A stretch of 52,544 nucleotides of DNA from Phytohabitans sp036906915 (GCF_036906915.1 NZ_JBAKHX010000058.1:1-52544); one strand, 5' to 3'. Positions 1 to 9,364 are shown, numbered from the stretch's first letter. Translations and numbers: made by a program. Notes: generated from the sequence alone by a model not told the origin.

Positions 1-134
1 GCGTTTGCCCAGCTCAACCCCTAAACTCCAGCACACGTGTGACTACGAACTGCGGAACCCGGGCGCACGGTCCGGTGCGCGTCGGCGGCAGGGCCCGGGC
101 TCGGACTTGCTCGCTTCCTTCCCGGGTTGAGCTG

Positions 135-182
135 AATCTTGAACGTTCTTGGCCGCTCTGGCAGCAAGAAGCGTTCAAGATT
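135..182. repeat. Long imperfect hairpin
   Basis: AATCTTGAACG (135-145) pairs with CGTTCAAGATT (172-182). The stem continues with TTCTTG (146-151) against CAAGAA (165-170), with one bulged G at 171 and a 13-nt loop. That is 17 base pairs in AT-richer sequence than its surroundings. It could be a terminator for a gene left of the window or the core of a small RNA. No U-tract follows on either strand. Confidence 0.6.
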
Positions 183-450
183 GCGCGGCCGGGCCTCACA
201 ACGGCCCGTGCCACGCCGGCGGACGCGTCCGGCGTCGTTGGGCGGGAGCAACCGCCGCGCCTGGGCGGCGACGTGCCGGATCTTGGTGCCGGACCGCCGC
301 TCTGGCGACGAGGGCGGTCCGAAATTTGGCCGCGTAGCGGCTCGGCCATCGCCTGGCAGAACTTTGCGTGCGGATGCATCCGACATGGCGAAGCGCAAGA
401 TCCACGGCGCCCAACCAAGCCGGACAGCGCCTGGCCTTCGCGCCGCTCAC

Positions 451-540
451 CCCCGCCGATCAAGGCGAAGTGCGTCGATCAAGGCCAAATGCACGCGGAA
501 AAGAGATCAAACCACGTGCCTTTGCCCTTGATCGGTGGGG
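451..540. repeat. Inverted repeat with GATCAAGG core
   Basis: CCCCGCCGATCAAGG (451-465) is complementary at 14 of 15 positions to CCTTGATCGGTGGGG (526-540). A third GATCAAGG copy sits between them at 477-484. A related copy forms the 3' end of the phosphatase gene near 12518-12540, so this looks like a dispersed element. Confidence 0.5.
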
Positions 541-608
541 AGAGGGGCGGACGCGGCGGCACGCTGCCCGCCCAGGCGGGCCGCGCGCCGCACCAGAAGC
601 GGCGCAGA

Positions 609-752
609 CGCCCAGACGCGCGGACGCCCAGACGCGCGGACGCCCAGACGCGCGGACGCCCAGACGCGCGGACGCCCAGACGCGCGGACGCCCAGACGCG
701 CGGACGCCCAGACGCGCGGACGCCCAGACGCGCGGACGCCCAGACGCACGGA
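609..752. repeat. Nine tandem 16-bp repeats
   Basis: The unit CGCCCAGACGCGCGGA repeats head to tail from 609 to 752. Eight copies are identical and the ninth (737-752) has one change. Two 8-bp fragments AGCGCGGA follow at 753-768. There are no unique spacers, so this is a minisatellite-type array, not CRISPR. Sixteen is not a multiple of three, so the array shifts frame from copy to copy, which argues against a coding role. Confidence 0.95.
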
Positions 753-768
753 AGCGCGGAAGCGCGGA

Positions 769-796
769 GGGTGGGTGGTGGGTGGTGGGTGGTGGG
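769..796 (+). other. G-rich tract with G-quadruplex potential
   Basis: Five GGG runs (769-771, 773-775, 780-782, 787-789, 794-796) are separated by 1 to 4 bases on the plus strand, which meets the usual intramolecular G4 pattern. The tract lies about 55 bp beyond the stop codon of the minus-strand TPR gene, so it would be C-rich in that transcript and G-rich in the DNA non-template strand of rightward transcription. Confidence 0.6.
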
Positions 797-849
797 AGCG
801 TCGCGTGGGAGCGCGGGTGGTGGGCGGGCGCCGTGCGGGGCGTGGGCGG

Positions 850-3669
850 TTACGGGGTGGCGGCGTCCAGTTGGGCTTGGATGGTGTCGGCCTCGCCGTC
901 GCGGTTCAGGGCGCGGAGAGCGTCGGCCAGGGCGTAGCCGGCGCGGTACCACAAATTGGTGCCGTGCTCCACGGACTCGAAGACCTGGCGCAGCAACGGC
1001 TCGGCCGCCGGCTCGTCGAGCAGCTCAGCCTGGGTGAGGCGGGCGTCGGCGGCGTTGTCGGCGGCACCGATCCGGTCGTATCCCTCGGCTGCCCGCCCGG
1101 CCAGCATCGCCGCTTCCTCGCGGCGACCCATGTGGTCGGCGAGGGCCGACCGGTCGTAGTCGAGCCCTGCCGTGTGGAACACGACTGCCGGCTCGGCGGA
1201 CGGCAGTGGGAACAGCATCGCCTCGACCGCGTCGAGTAGCCGGGTGGTGTCGTCGAGCTGGCCGGCGTACCGGGCGGACCGGGCCGCCTTGCGGAGGGCG
1301 CGTACACCGTCCAATGGGGAGTCTGCCGTGTGGTAGGCCGTAGCGGCCGCTTCGTAGGCAGGGACCGCCTCGCCGTCGCGGTCGGCGGCTTCGAGAACGT
1401 CGCCCTCGTCTTCGCGGAGCCGCGCCAACCCGTACGGGTCGTTCTCTTCGGCTGCGATGTTGGCGCGGATCAGCTCGAGTGCCGAGTCCAGCTCGCCGAT
1501 CTGGCGGTAGGCGCTGGCCAGCACGTGCCGGGCGCGCGGCAGCTCGGCGGCCACACCGGACCCAGGCAGTGCCGCCACGGCTTCCTCCGCGGTCTCGGCC
1601 GCCTCGTGGGCCCGGCCGCTGTTCAGGTACGCGATGGCGAGCTCGATGCGCGCGAGTGCCGGCGGTTCGGCCGCGCCGTAGACCGTGAACTCAGCAACCG
1701 CCTCGACCAGGTCGGGCACGGCCTCGGCAGCGCGCGGCCCGGCGGCGAGCAACCGTCCACGGTGGAATCGCGCCTCGGCGGCCAGGGGACCGGTGGTGAG
1801 GGCGGCCGCGTCGGCGTACGCGTCGACAGCGCCGTCGACGTCGTCGCGGTGCAGCAGCAGGCCACCGAGGCGGAACGCGGCGTATCCGCGCTGAGTCTCG
1901 TCGGCGGCCCCGGTGGCCTGGACGGCGCGCAGCTCGGGTTCGGCCTCGTCACCGCGGTCCAACGAGAGCAGCACAGTGGCGCGCAGCAGCCGCATCTCCA
2001 CGCCGATCTCGGGAGTGCCGGCGAGCTCGACCAGCGGCTCGACGCGGTTGAGCACGTCGAGGGCCTCGGCGGGCCGGTCGGCGGTGAGCTGCATGGCGGC
2101 CAGCGAGATGCCCCAGCCGGCGCGGGCGGCGGGGTCGCCCTCGGTGAAGAGCTTCCGCAGTGGCTCCTCGCCGGTGGCGAGGCCTTCGTCGACCTCGCCG
2201 AGCTGGCACAGCAGCATGCCGATGCGGGCGCGCGCACGGCGTACCCGATATTCGTCACCGAGGTCGGCGTGCGCGGACAGCGACTCTCGCCAGGAGGTCA
2301 GCGCCGCTTGCGGGTCTTCGTCGACGATCTGTAGGCCGTTGGCGTCGAGGAGGCGGGCGGCTTGCGACGGCGTGCGCGCGGCTTCCGGTACCCGATCGGC
2401 GAACGCGGCCCAGGCGGCTCGGGCGCCGGCGGTATCGCGGACCCGCCACCGCTCTTCGGCGTGGTCGAGCAGCGCGTCGCCGGTGAGGCCCGGGTCGATG
2501 GGCGCCGGGGGAGCCGGCTCGGCCGGAGGTGTCGCCGGAGACGACGGCGAAGCGGGAGCGGTAGCGGAACGGCGCTCGGCGGCCCGCCGCGCGGTCTCGG
2601 ACAGCGGCAGATACTCGACCCACGGCTCAGCGGCGATGGTGTTGGCGACGATGTCGCTCTGCTGCTTGCTCCCGTTGCGCGCGTCGAAGCGGGCGGCGAC
2701 CTCGGCGGCCTGCTCAGCCAGCTCGGTGGCGAGGGCGGCGGCTGTGACCTCCACACCACTTCGCCTGACCCGCAGGTCAGGGGCGACGCGGCCGAGGGTG
2801 AGGGCGGCGGCGCTCGCGAACCGCATGATGGCGCGCGGCGACGGCGGGTTGTCGAGCCAGCCGAGGTGCCGCTCGACGAGCTCCAGTGCGCGGACCTCGT
2901 TGCCGGTCAGGGCGCAGAACAGCACGTGGTCGGCCACGGCCTCCAGCTCGCCGCGGTCGGCGCGCAGCGCGCGGTACGCCCGGCGGTGCGCGTCGGCGGC
3001 CTCCGTCAACCGTCCGGTGTGGACGTACGCGGACAGCAGGCTGGTGAGGATGTGCTGTGGCTGCTCGCGGCAGGTCATGCGGCCCTGGAGCACGGGCAGC
3101 GCGACGCCGACCGCCTCCTCGTATCGTGCGTGCCGGCTCAGGTGCCGCACCTTGCCGGTGGGGTCGCAGCCGATGCAGTCGGAGAGCGCGTCGCGCGGCG
3201 CCGCCGACCACAGCCGGAACTGCTCGACCTCGGTGTCGGTGTCGCCGACGTGCGCGGCGATCATCTCGCGGTATCGGTGCACGGCGTGCATGGTGTGCCC
3301 GCCGGCCCGCCAGCGCCGTTCCATGTCGTCGAGGACCGCGTACGTGCGGTCGAGCGGGATCTCCGGGAAACCGGTGAGATTGGAGATCATGTACTTGAAG
3401 TACCAGAGCAGCGTGTGGGTGTGCCCGCCGAACCGCTTCGGGTCCGCGTCGTATGTGGACAGGCACCACGAGAACGGCACGAAGGACTTGCCCGGCTCCG
3501 CGCCGTACTGGTACGCGTTGACCAGCTCCATCCGGGTGGCGAAGGACAGGGCGAGGTCGTCGGCCGCGTCCGCGTACCGGACCGCCTCCTCGACGACGGC
3601 GGTCTTCGCGGCGCCGTACGGCATGCCGTCGGCGCGTGCCATCAGCTCGTGAACCTTCTCGGCGCTCAC
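850..3669 (-). CDS. TPR-repeat protein coupled to HSP90
   Basis: This is a 939-aa cytoplasmic protein built almost entirely of Ala/Glu/Leu-rich helical hairpins typical of tetratricopeptide repeats, which are protein-protein interaction scaffolds. A Pro/Ala-rich linker around residues 400-430 separates an N-terminal half (with conserved Trp/Tyr and a CIGCDPTG motif) from the C-terminal TPR array. I start it at GTG 3669 because GGAGGAG lies just upstream and the GTG overlaps the TGA of the preceding HSP90 gene (GTGA), a sign of translational coupling. HSP90 clients and cochaperones often carry TPRs, so a cochaperone or adaptor role is likely but inferred. No signal peptide or membrane segment is seen. 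Confidence 0.85.
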   Translation of the reverse strand: MSAEKVHELMARADGMPYGAAKTAVVEEAVRYADAADDLALSFATRMELVNAYQYGAEPGKSFVPFSWCLSTYDADPKRFGGHTHTLLWYFKYMISNLTGFPEIPLDRTYAVLDDMERRWRAGGHTMHAVHRYREMIAAHVGDTDTEVEQFRLWSAAPRDALSDCIGCDPTGKVRHLSRHARYEEAVGVALPVLQGRMTCREQPQHILTSLLSAYVHTGRLTEAADAHRRAYRALRADRGELEAVADHVLFCALTGNEVRALELVERHLGWLDNPPSPRAIMRFASAAALTLGRVAPDLRVRRSGVEVTAAALATELAEQAAEVAARFDARNGSKQQSDIVANTIAAEPWVEYLPLSETARRAAERRSATAPASPSSPATPPAEPAPPAPIDPGLTGDALLDHAEERWRVRDTAGARAAWAAFADRVPEAARTPSQAARLLDANGLQIVDEDPQAALTSWRESLSAHADLGDEYRVRRARARIGMLLCQLGEVDEGLATGEEPLRKLFTEGDPAARAGWGISLAAMQLTADRPAEALDVLNRVEPLVELAGTPEIGVEMRLLRATVLLSLDRGDEAEPELRAVQATGAADETQRGYAAFRLGGLLLHRDDVDGAVDAYADAAALTTGPLAAEARFHRGRLLAAGPRAAEAVPDLVEAVAEFTVYGAAEPPALARIELAIAYLNSGRAHEAAETAEEAVAALPGSGVAAELPRARHVLASAYRQIGELDSALELIRANIAAEENDPYGLARLREDEGDVLEAADRDGEAVPAYEAAATAYHTADSPLDGVRALRKAARSARYAGQLDDTTRLLDAVEAMLFPLPSAEPAVVFHTAGLDYDRSALADHMGRREEAAMLAGRAAEGYDRIGAADNAADARLTQAELLDEPAAEPLLRQVFESVEHGTNLWYRAGYALADALRALNRDGEADTIQAQLDAATP

Positions 3670-5432
3670 GGGTTCTCCTCCGGTACGGCCTGGTCGATCA
3701 GGCCGAGGAACGAGCGGTTCAGCAGCGCGGCGTCGGCCGGCCTGATGGGGTGGTATCCGAGCAGCAGCGCCTGCCCGTAAAGGCCCTCGACCGCGAGCGT
3801 GATGAGCTGCGGATGGTCCAGTGTGGTCATCCGGCGCACGAGCGGGCTGCGGTGGTTCAGGACGAGCTGCGGTCTGGTGTCGGCGGGTTGGTCGAGTGCC
3901 CCCAGCACCTGCGACCATAGCGCGTCCGCGCGGTCCCGGGTGGCCCGAAGCTCGGCGGCGAATGCGGCCGAGCGGTCGACGAGATACATGGCGGGAAGCG
4001 ACGGCGGGTCGAACGCGCGCACCGTGACCTCGCATCCGACCGGGTCGAGCGCCTGCTGCGCGGTGCTCAGAAAGCCCCGCAGGGCAAGCTCGTCACCGGG
4101 GTCGAGTGTGTCGAAGCGGGTGGCGAGTTCGGTCGGGTCGAGCCGGGCCACCTCGATGTTCGGGTCGAGCCGGGGCAGCCGTTCGATGATTTCGCTGTCG
4201 TACGTGTAGCCGCCGTTGACGATGGCCAGGTCTTGCGCGGCGGCGACCGCGGCGAGCTGCCGGAACTCCTCAGTGGACGCCACGTACCGGATCTCGCCGT
4301 ACCGCTCGCGGTACTCGACGAGCGTCATCCGCCCGACGTTGGTCTCGACGGGCAGCCAGCGGTCGACGAGCTGTAGCAGTTCGTCGTCGTGCAGGGCCAG
4401 CGCCTTGACGCCGAGATGGTGGATCGCGAGGAAGTCGGCGAGCCTGCGGGGTGCGGTGGTGCCGAGCCGCACCAGCCAGCCGCGCAGCTGGGCGCCCAGC
4501 GCCTCGCGTGTGGACTCCAGCAGGTCGTCGTCGTACAGGGCCTCGCGGTTGGCGGTGGGTCGCAGCTGGCTGGTGTCGACGACGCACCTGACGAAGAACG
4601 CCCAGTCGGGCAGCAGTCCTTCGGCGTTTTCGGCGAGCAGCATGCGCTTGAGGTAGACGCGGTGGGTGACGCGCTCGGCCGGGTTGGCGGGGAACGGCAG
4701 CACGTACGCGACGCCTACCAGCCCCGCCTCGGGCGACTTCAGCTCCACCACGTCGAACGGGGTGAAGCCGAGCATGTCCTGCGCGTAGCCGACGAGCGCG
4801 GCACGGCGGTCGGAGCCCGTACCGTCCCAGGGGGCGCCGTCGGAGGTGACGGGCTTGCCGTCGACCCGCACCTCGTACGGCAGCAGCGCACCGAACAGCC
4901 GCGCCAGCTCGGCGACGGTCGGCGCCTCGAACCACTGCTCGGCTCCACGTCGTGCGGTGAGCGTGACGGTGGTGCCGGGCTCATCGCGTTCTGAGGGAAC
5001 GGACGCGACGCGGTAACGGCCGTCGGCGTACCCGATCCACTTGGTCGTGGGGCCGCCGGCCGCGGGCCGCGTGACCACCTGGACCTCGTCGGCGACGAGG
5101 AAGGCCGAGAGCAACCCGATGCCGAACTGGCCTAGGAACTCGCCCCGGGCGAAGCCGATCTCGTCCCTTTTGGAGCTTCGGCCGATGGTGGCGAGCAGTT
5201 CGTGCACCTGGGGCTCGGTGAGGCCGACGCCGGTGTCGTGGACGACGAGCCGTCCGGGCCCGGTCTCGACCCAGATGGCCCCCGGCGCGTCCGGGTTGGC
5301 CGACCGTCGCGCGGTGATCGCGTCGACGGCGTTCTGGAGCAGTTCGCGCACGTAGACGCGGGGACTGCTGTACAGATGGTGACTGAGCAGGTCGACGATG
5401 CCGCGAAGGTCGACCTGGAAGGTTTGGTCCAC
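3666..5432 (-). CDS. htpG: HSP90-family chaperone (HtpG-like)
   Basis: A 588-aa ATP-dependent chaperone of the GHKL ATPase superfamily, cytosolic. The N-terminal ATP-binding domain shows the family motifs: RELLQNAVDA (the Glu and Asn of the N box), HDTGVGLT (DxGxG) and GQFGIGLLSAF. Middle and C-terminal segments follow, including the RRMLLAENAEGLLPDW region typical of HtpG. It is somewhat shorter than the 620-640 aa enterobacterial HtpG, as in other actinobacterial versions. GTG 5432 is the first start in frame; its Shine-Dalgarno is weak. It is the first gene of a two-gene unit and overlaps the TPR gene by 4 bp. It is divergent from the GH30 gene across a 118-bp gap. Confidence 0.93.
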   Translation of the reverse strand: MDQTFQVDLRGIVDLLSHHLYSSPRVYVRELLQNAVDAITARRSANPDAPGAIWVETGPGRLVVHDTGVGLTEPQVHELLATIGRSSKRDEIGFARGEFLGQFGIGLLSAFLVADEVQVVTRPAAGGPTTKWIGYADGRYRVASVPSERDEPGTTVTLTARRGAEQWFEAPTVAELARLFGALLPYEVRVDGKPVTSDGAPWDGTGSDRRAALVGYAQDMLGFTPFDVVELKSPEAGLVGVAYVLPFPANPAERVTHRVYLKRMLLAENAEGLLPDWAFFVRCVVDTSQLRPTANREALYDDDLLESTREALGAQLRGWLVRLGTTAPRRLADFLAIHHLGVKALALHDDELLQLVDRWLPVETNVGRMTLVEYRERYGEIRYVASTEEFRQLAAVAAAQDLAIVNGGYTYDSEIIERLPRLDPNIEVARLDPTELATRFDTLDPGDELALRGFLSTAQQALDPVGCEVTVRAFDPPSLPAMYLVDRSAAFAAELRATRDRADALWSQVLGALDQPADTRPQLVLNHRSPLVRRMTTLDHPQLITLAVEGLYGQALLLGYHPIRPADAALLNRSFLGLIDQAVPEENP

Positions 5433-5550
5433 TGTCTGCCCGCCATTGGGATCTTCGATGAGCGGACACTCTAGCGTGCGAACTTGGGGTCTCGCCTCCC
5501 GGTTCCCGTTGCGGTACGGTGTCCACCTGCCTTCCTATGGGGGTTCGTAA

Positions 5551-8500
5551 ATGGATATCCGAAACGCCGTGGCAATGCTGTCGCTCGCCGTGGGAATGGC
5601 CGTCGCACCCGCCGGACCAGCCGTTGCACAGGCTGGGGCCGAAGCGGTCGAGGCGGCTCCCGTCGTCATCCGCATCGATCCCTCGTATCAGCAGCCGTCC
5701 TTCGAAGGCTGGGGTACGAGTCTGGTCTGGTTCGCGAATGTCACGGGCGGATATCCGGACGAAATCAGGACGAAGCTGGTCGATATGCTTTTCGGCGAGG
5801 ACGGCCTCCGGCTGAACATCGCCCGTTACAACATCGGCGGTGGCAACGCCCCTGAGGTTCGCAAGGACTACATGAAGACCGGCGCGACCATGGAGGGCTT
5901 CTGGCGCGCGCCCGAGGGCACCACCCGCGAGGACATGGATTGGTGGGATCCGAACAACCCGGACCACTGGAACTGGGACGCCGACGCCAACCAGCGCTGG
6001 TGGATCGACCAGATCAAGGACAAAGTGGACCGTTGGGAGTCGTTCAGTAACTCACCCCCATGGTTTCAGACGGTCAGCGGGTACGTGTCCGGCGGTTTCA
6101 ACGCAAGCTCCGACCAGATCCGCACCGACACCGTCGACGAGTTCGCCACGTACCTCGTGCGCGTGACCGAGGAGCTGGAGCGGCGGCACGGCATCCAGTT
6201 CGACACCATCGCGCCGCTCAATGAACCCAACACCCCGTACTGGGGCACCCAGCTCGGCCCTGACGGGCAACCAACCGGCGGGCGTCAGGAAGGCGCGCAC
6301 GCCGGCCCCGCGCTCCAGCAGCTCGTGGTCCAGGCCACCGCCCGAGCGCTCGAAGGCGCGCAGACCGGCGCGGTGGTTTCCGCGATGGACGAGACCAACC
6401 CGGGCACGTTCACGACCAACTGGAACGCCTACACCGCGCAGACCAAGGCCGTCGTCGACCAGATGAACGTCCACACCTACGGCACCGGGCAGCGCACCAG
6501 CGTCCGTGACCTCGCCAAGGGCGAGGATCAGAAGCTCTGGATGAGCGAGGTGGAGGGCAGCTTCCTGTCCGGCACCAGCTACACGAGCATGGAGCCGGGT
6601 CTCGGCATCGCCACCCGGATGGTCGACGACCTGCGCGAGCTGGAGCCCTCGGCGTGGGTCTTCTGGCAGCCGGTCGAAGACACCATCCCGCAGGCCGCCG
6701 GCGGAGGAAACTGGGGCAGTATCCACATCCCGTTCAACTGCGCGGCCGACGCCACCCTGGAGACCTGCCCGATCCAGCCGAACACCAAGTTCCACACGAT
6801 CCGCAACTTCACCCACTACATCCGGCCCGGCGACCGGGTGGTCAAAGTGGACAACGCATCCACCATCGCCGCCATAAAGCCCAGCGGCTCGGCTGCCACG
6901 GTCGTGCACGTCAACAACGACGCCGCGTCCAGGTCGGTCACCCTCGACCTGTCGCTGTTCCGGCACGTCGGGCCGCACGCGACCGTGACGCCCGTCATCA
7001 CCAGCGCCGACGGCGCGCTCGTGCGGGGTGCGCCGGTGCGCGTCGCGGGCGGCGCCGCGACACTCACCGTCCCCGGAAAATCGGTCACGACGTTTCTGGT
7101 CAAGGGCGTCCGCGGGGTGGCGAAGGGCGCCGCACTGGTCCAGGAGGGTCACGTGTACCGCTTGCGTGGCGTGCAGAGTGGACGGTCACTCACGCCTACG
7201 GCTGACGGCACGGGGCTGGTCATCCGCACCGACGACCCAGCCAGCACCGCGCAGCTGTGGAAGGTGCGGAACCTGACCGAGGGCGTCACCAACAGGGAAC
7301 GGTACGAGCTGGTCAACGTCGCCACCGGGACGCCGCTGACGGCGGGTGTCGGTACACAATGGATGCTCTCGACGACCGGTGACGGCACGTACACCCTCGT
7401 CAACGCCGAGACCGGCCGGCTGATCGACGTCGGCGGCCAGGCGACGGCGGACGGCAGCCCCGTGTCGACCTACACCCCGACCTCCGGCTCCAACCAGCGC
7501 TGGACCGTCGTCGACGAGACGGCGCAGCGCGTCGCGCCCGTGTCCGCGTACACGGTGCCGGGGCTGCGTCCCACGCTGCCCGACACCGTCACCCCGGTGT
7601 ACCGCGACGGCGCGCGTGGCAGCCTGCCGGTCGTGTGGACGTACCCGCCGGACGGCCGGTGGCGCCAGCCCGGCACGGTGAAGGTCAAGGGCGTTGCCAC
7701 CGACGTGCTCGGCCGCGAACTGCGTGCCGAGGCGACCGTCGCCGTCGACACGTTCGGCACGACTGTGCCCGGACGGGCCAAGGCGTACGCCGGCGGGTTG
7801 CCCGACCTGCCGGTGACGGTGACCGGCGTTGGCGATCACGGTGCCCGCGTCGAGCTGCCGGTGACATGGACCGGCGGCGCCTCCTTCGATCAGGTCGGCG
7901 TCGTCACGGTCACCGGCACCGCGCGGGTGGTCGACGGCAGCACCCTGCCGGCGACCGCCCGCGTGCAGGTCGCCGCTCCCGCGCAGCGAAACGCGGCACC
8001 CGACGGCGGGGTGACCGTGGGCGCCACGTACACCGAGTCCGGGTATTCAGCGGCCGGCCTGCGCAACGGCAACCGCACCGAGAAAGCGTGGTCGAACTGG
8101 AGGTCGGGCGCGAAGAACCCGTCCGACACGATCACGTACACCTTCCCCACGGCTCGCGACGTGACCCGCGTCGCCACCTGGTTCTATCGGGACGGCTCGA
8201 ACCTCAGCTTCCCGTCGAGCCTCAAGGTGCAGGTGCTCGACCCGGCCGGCGCGTGGGTCGACGCCAGCGCGGACGTCCCGGTGGGCACCGAGGGCACGGT
8301 GGTGGCTGACGTGCCGATCCAGCCGGTCTCGACGACTGGGGTCCGTGTGGTGATGGCGATGCGGCCGGACGGGTATGCGACGGTCAGCGAGGTCGAGGTG
8401 TATGCGAAGGCGCCTGGTGTTTCGAGCGACGCGGCCGCCGCGGCGATCGAGGTGGACGGCGTGCCGGTCGCGGGCTTCGCCCCGGACGTCACCGAGTACC

Positions 8501-8664
8501 GCGTGGTGACGCCGCAGCCCCGCAAGGCGGTCGTCACCGCAACCCCGCGCGACCCGTACGCGACCGTGGCGGTCGAGAAGGGACCGGATCGGCGGCTGGT
8601 GACGGTGACGTCCGAGGACGGCACCGCCACCCGCACCTACACGGTGGAGCTCGTCCGCCGCTAG
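5551..8664 (+). CDS. Secreted GH30 endo-beta-1,6-galactanase-type glycosidase
   Basis: A 1037-aa exported polysaccharide hydrolase. A Sec signal peptide ends near residue 26 (AVA/QA). A GH30 barrel with its side beta-domain spans about 38-515: GWGTSLVWFA, the likely acid/base E225 in APLNEPN, and the likely nucleophile E333 in WMSEVEG. The WMSE and WQPVEDT context resembles subfamily 5 beta-1,6-galactanases. Accessory modules follow: ricin-type trefoil (about 525-656, with QLW and NQRW), two bacterial Ig-like modules of the YxGxxPxLP type (about 665-808), an F5/8-type C discoidin domain (about 813-952) and a cadherin-like C-terminal module (about 960-1037). Probable substrate is the galactan side chains of plant arabinogalactan. 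ATG 5551 has a G-rich SD. Confidence 0.9.
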   Translation: MDIRNAVAMLSLAVGMAVAPAGPAVAQAGAEAVEAAPVVIRIDPSYQQPSFEGWGTSLVWFANVTGGYPDEIRTKLVDMLFGEDGLRLNIARYNIGGGNAPEVRKDYMKTGATMEGFWRAPEGTTREDMDWWDPNNPDHWNWDADANQRWWIDQIKDKVDRWESFSNSPPWFQTVSGYVSGGFNASSDQIRTDTVDEFATYLVRVTEELERRHGIQFDTIAPLNEPNTPYWGTQLGPDGQPTGGRQEGAHAGPALQQLVVQATARALEGAQTGAVVSAMDETNPGTFTTNWNAYTAQTKAVVDQMNVHTYGTGQRTSVRDLAKGEDQKLWMSEVEGSFLSGTSYTSMEPGLGIATRMVDDLRELEPSAWVFWQPVEDTIPQAAGGGNWGSIHIPFNCAADATLETCPIQPNTKFHTIRNFTHYIRPGDRVVKVDNASTIAAIKPSGSAATVVHVNNDAASRSVTLDLSLFRHVGPHATVTPVITSADGALVRGAPVRVAGGAATLTVPGKSVTTFLVKGVRGVAKGAALVQEGHVYRLRGVQSGRSLTPTADGTGLVIRTDDPASTAQLWKVRNLTEGVTNRERYELVNVATGTPLTAGVGTQWMLSTTGDGTYTLVNAETGRLIDVGGQATADGSPVSTYTPTSGSNQRWTVVDETAQRVAPVSAYTVPGLRPTLPDTVTPVYRDGARGSLPVVWTYPPDGRWRQPGTVKVKGVATDVLGRELRAEATVAVDTFGTTVPGRAKAYAGGLPDLPVTVTGVGDHGARVELPVTWTGGASFDQVGVVTVTGTARVVDGSTLPATARVQVAAPAQRNAAPDGGVTVGATYTESGYSAAGLRNGNRTEKAWSNWRSGAKNPSDTITYTFPTARDVTRVATWFYRDGSNLSFPSSLKVQVLDPAGAWVDASADVPVGTEGTVVADVPIQPVSTTGVRVVMAMRPDGYATVSEVEVYAKAPGVSSDAAAAAIEVDGVPVAGFAPDVTEYRVVTPQPRKAVVTATPRDPYATVAVEKGPDRRLVTVTSEDGTATRTYTVELVRR

Positions 8665-8678
8665 CTGGCGGGAGTCGC

Positions 8679-8705
8679 CCGTACCACCCCACGGAACTGG
8701 TACGG
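8679..8705 (+). terminator. Hairpin after the GH30 gene
   Basis: CCGTACCA (8679-8686) pairs with TGGTACGG (8698-8705) around an 11-nt loop, 15 nt after the GH30 stop. A T-run (8724-8729) follows about 20 nt later, too far for a classical intrinsic terminator. Confidence 0.45.
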
Positions 8706-8813
8706 CCATACATCGAGATGCGTCTTTTTTAAAGTGTCCTAACCATCCGCTGTCTGATCGGCGGCTGTCAAGGGTGGTGGCGGCGCCACGCCTCACCTAG
8801 CTGCCAGTTCGCT

Positions 8814-8819
8814 ATAATG
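8814..8819 (+). promoter_or_regulatory. -10 box TATAAT of a probable leaderless gene
   Basis: A perfect TATAAT lies 5 bp before the GTG start of the acetyltransferase gene. With a normal 6-7 nt distance to the transcription start, the mRNA would begin at or within a base or two of the start codon, which matches the absence of a strong Shine-Dalgarno. No clear -35 hexamer is visible 16-18 bp upstream. Confidence 0.65.
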
Positions 8820-8824
8820 GGGGT

Positions 8825-9364
8825 GTGCTTCACTATAGAGAAATGGTCGACGGCGACCTCGACGCGGTGGCGGCGATCTTCGCGCACCACGTGACGACTG
8901 GGGTCGCGACGTTCGAGACGGTCCCGCCTACCGTCGATGACTGGCGCCGCAAGCTCGCCGACGTCAACGGGCGCGGCCTGCCGTTCCTCGTCGCCGACGA
9001 CGGCGCCGAGGTGGTGGGGCTCGCGTACGCCTCGCCCTGGCGGCCCAAGCCCGCATACGACCACACAGTCGAAGACACGATCTATCTGGCGCCCGGCCAT
9101 ACCGGTCGCGGGATCGGCGCCGGGCTGCTCGGCGAGCTGCTGGCACGCTGCGCCGACGCGAAGATGCGACAGGTCATCGCCGTGATCGCCGACACCGGCA
9201 GCGACGCGTCAGCCGCGCTACACCGCAAGTTCGGCTTCACCCAGGTCGGGCGCCTCATCGGCGTCGGGCACAAGCACGACCGCTGGATCGACACCATCCT
9301 GATGCAACGAGACCTCGCGGCGTGGAACGCCGATAGCCTTGCGACCGGGCTTGGGGCGCGTTAG
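8825..9364 (+). CDS. GNAT N-acetyltransferase, phosphinothricin-acetyltransferase-like
   Basis: A 179-aa acetyl-CoA-dependent acyltransferase. The fold markers are the N-terminal REMVDGDLDAVAAIF, the central YASPWRPKPAYDHTVEDTIYL strand typical of the Pat/Bar/MddA branch, the acetyl-CoA loop HTGRGIGAGLL (R/Q-x-x-G-x-G/A) and the C-terminal HRKFGFTQVG and W-x-D-T-I-L-M-Q-R-D-L motifs. Members acetylate phosphinothricin or methionine sulfone/sulfoximine, but many have unknown amine substrates, so the substrate is not assigned. GTG 8825 follows TATAAT directly, suggesting leaderless translation. The next gene is SAH hydrolase, separated by a riboswitch. Confidence 0.88.
   Translation: MLHYREMVDGDLDAVAAIFAHHVTTGVATFETVPPTVDDWRRKLADVNGRGLPFLVADDGAEVVGLAYASPWRPKPAYDHTVEDTIYLAPGHTGRGIGAGLLGELLARCADAKMRQVIAVIADTGSDASAALHRKFGFTQVGRLIGVGHKHDRWIDTILMQRDLAAWNADSLATGLGAR

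Larger units (their letters stand above)
1..849. other. Non-coding, repeat-bearing stretch at the left edge
   Basis: I find no credible gene here. Open frames exist on both strands, but their translations are Arg/Ala/Pro-rich shadows and the best ones simply run through the tandem repeat. The stretch holds a hairpin at 135-182, an inverted repeat at 451-465/526-540, nine 16-bp tandem repeats at 609-752 and a G-rich tract at 769-796. The last two lie just downstream of the minus-strand TPR gene, which stops at 850. Confidence 0.6.

Noticed and set aside
609..752. CRISPR-like array
   Set aside because: The repeats are directly adjacent 16-mers with no spacers and no cas genes nearby.
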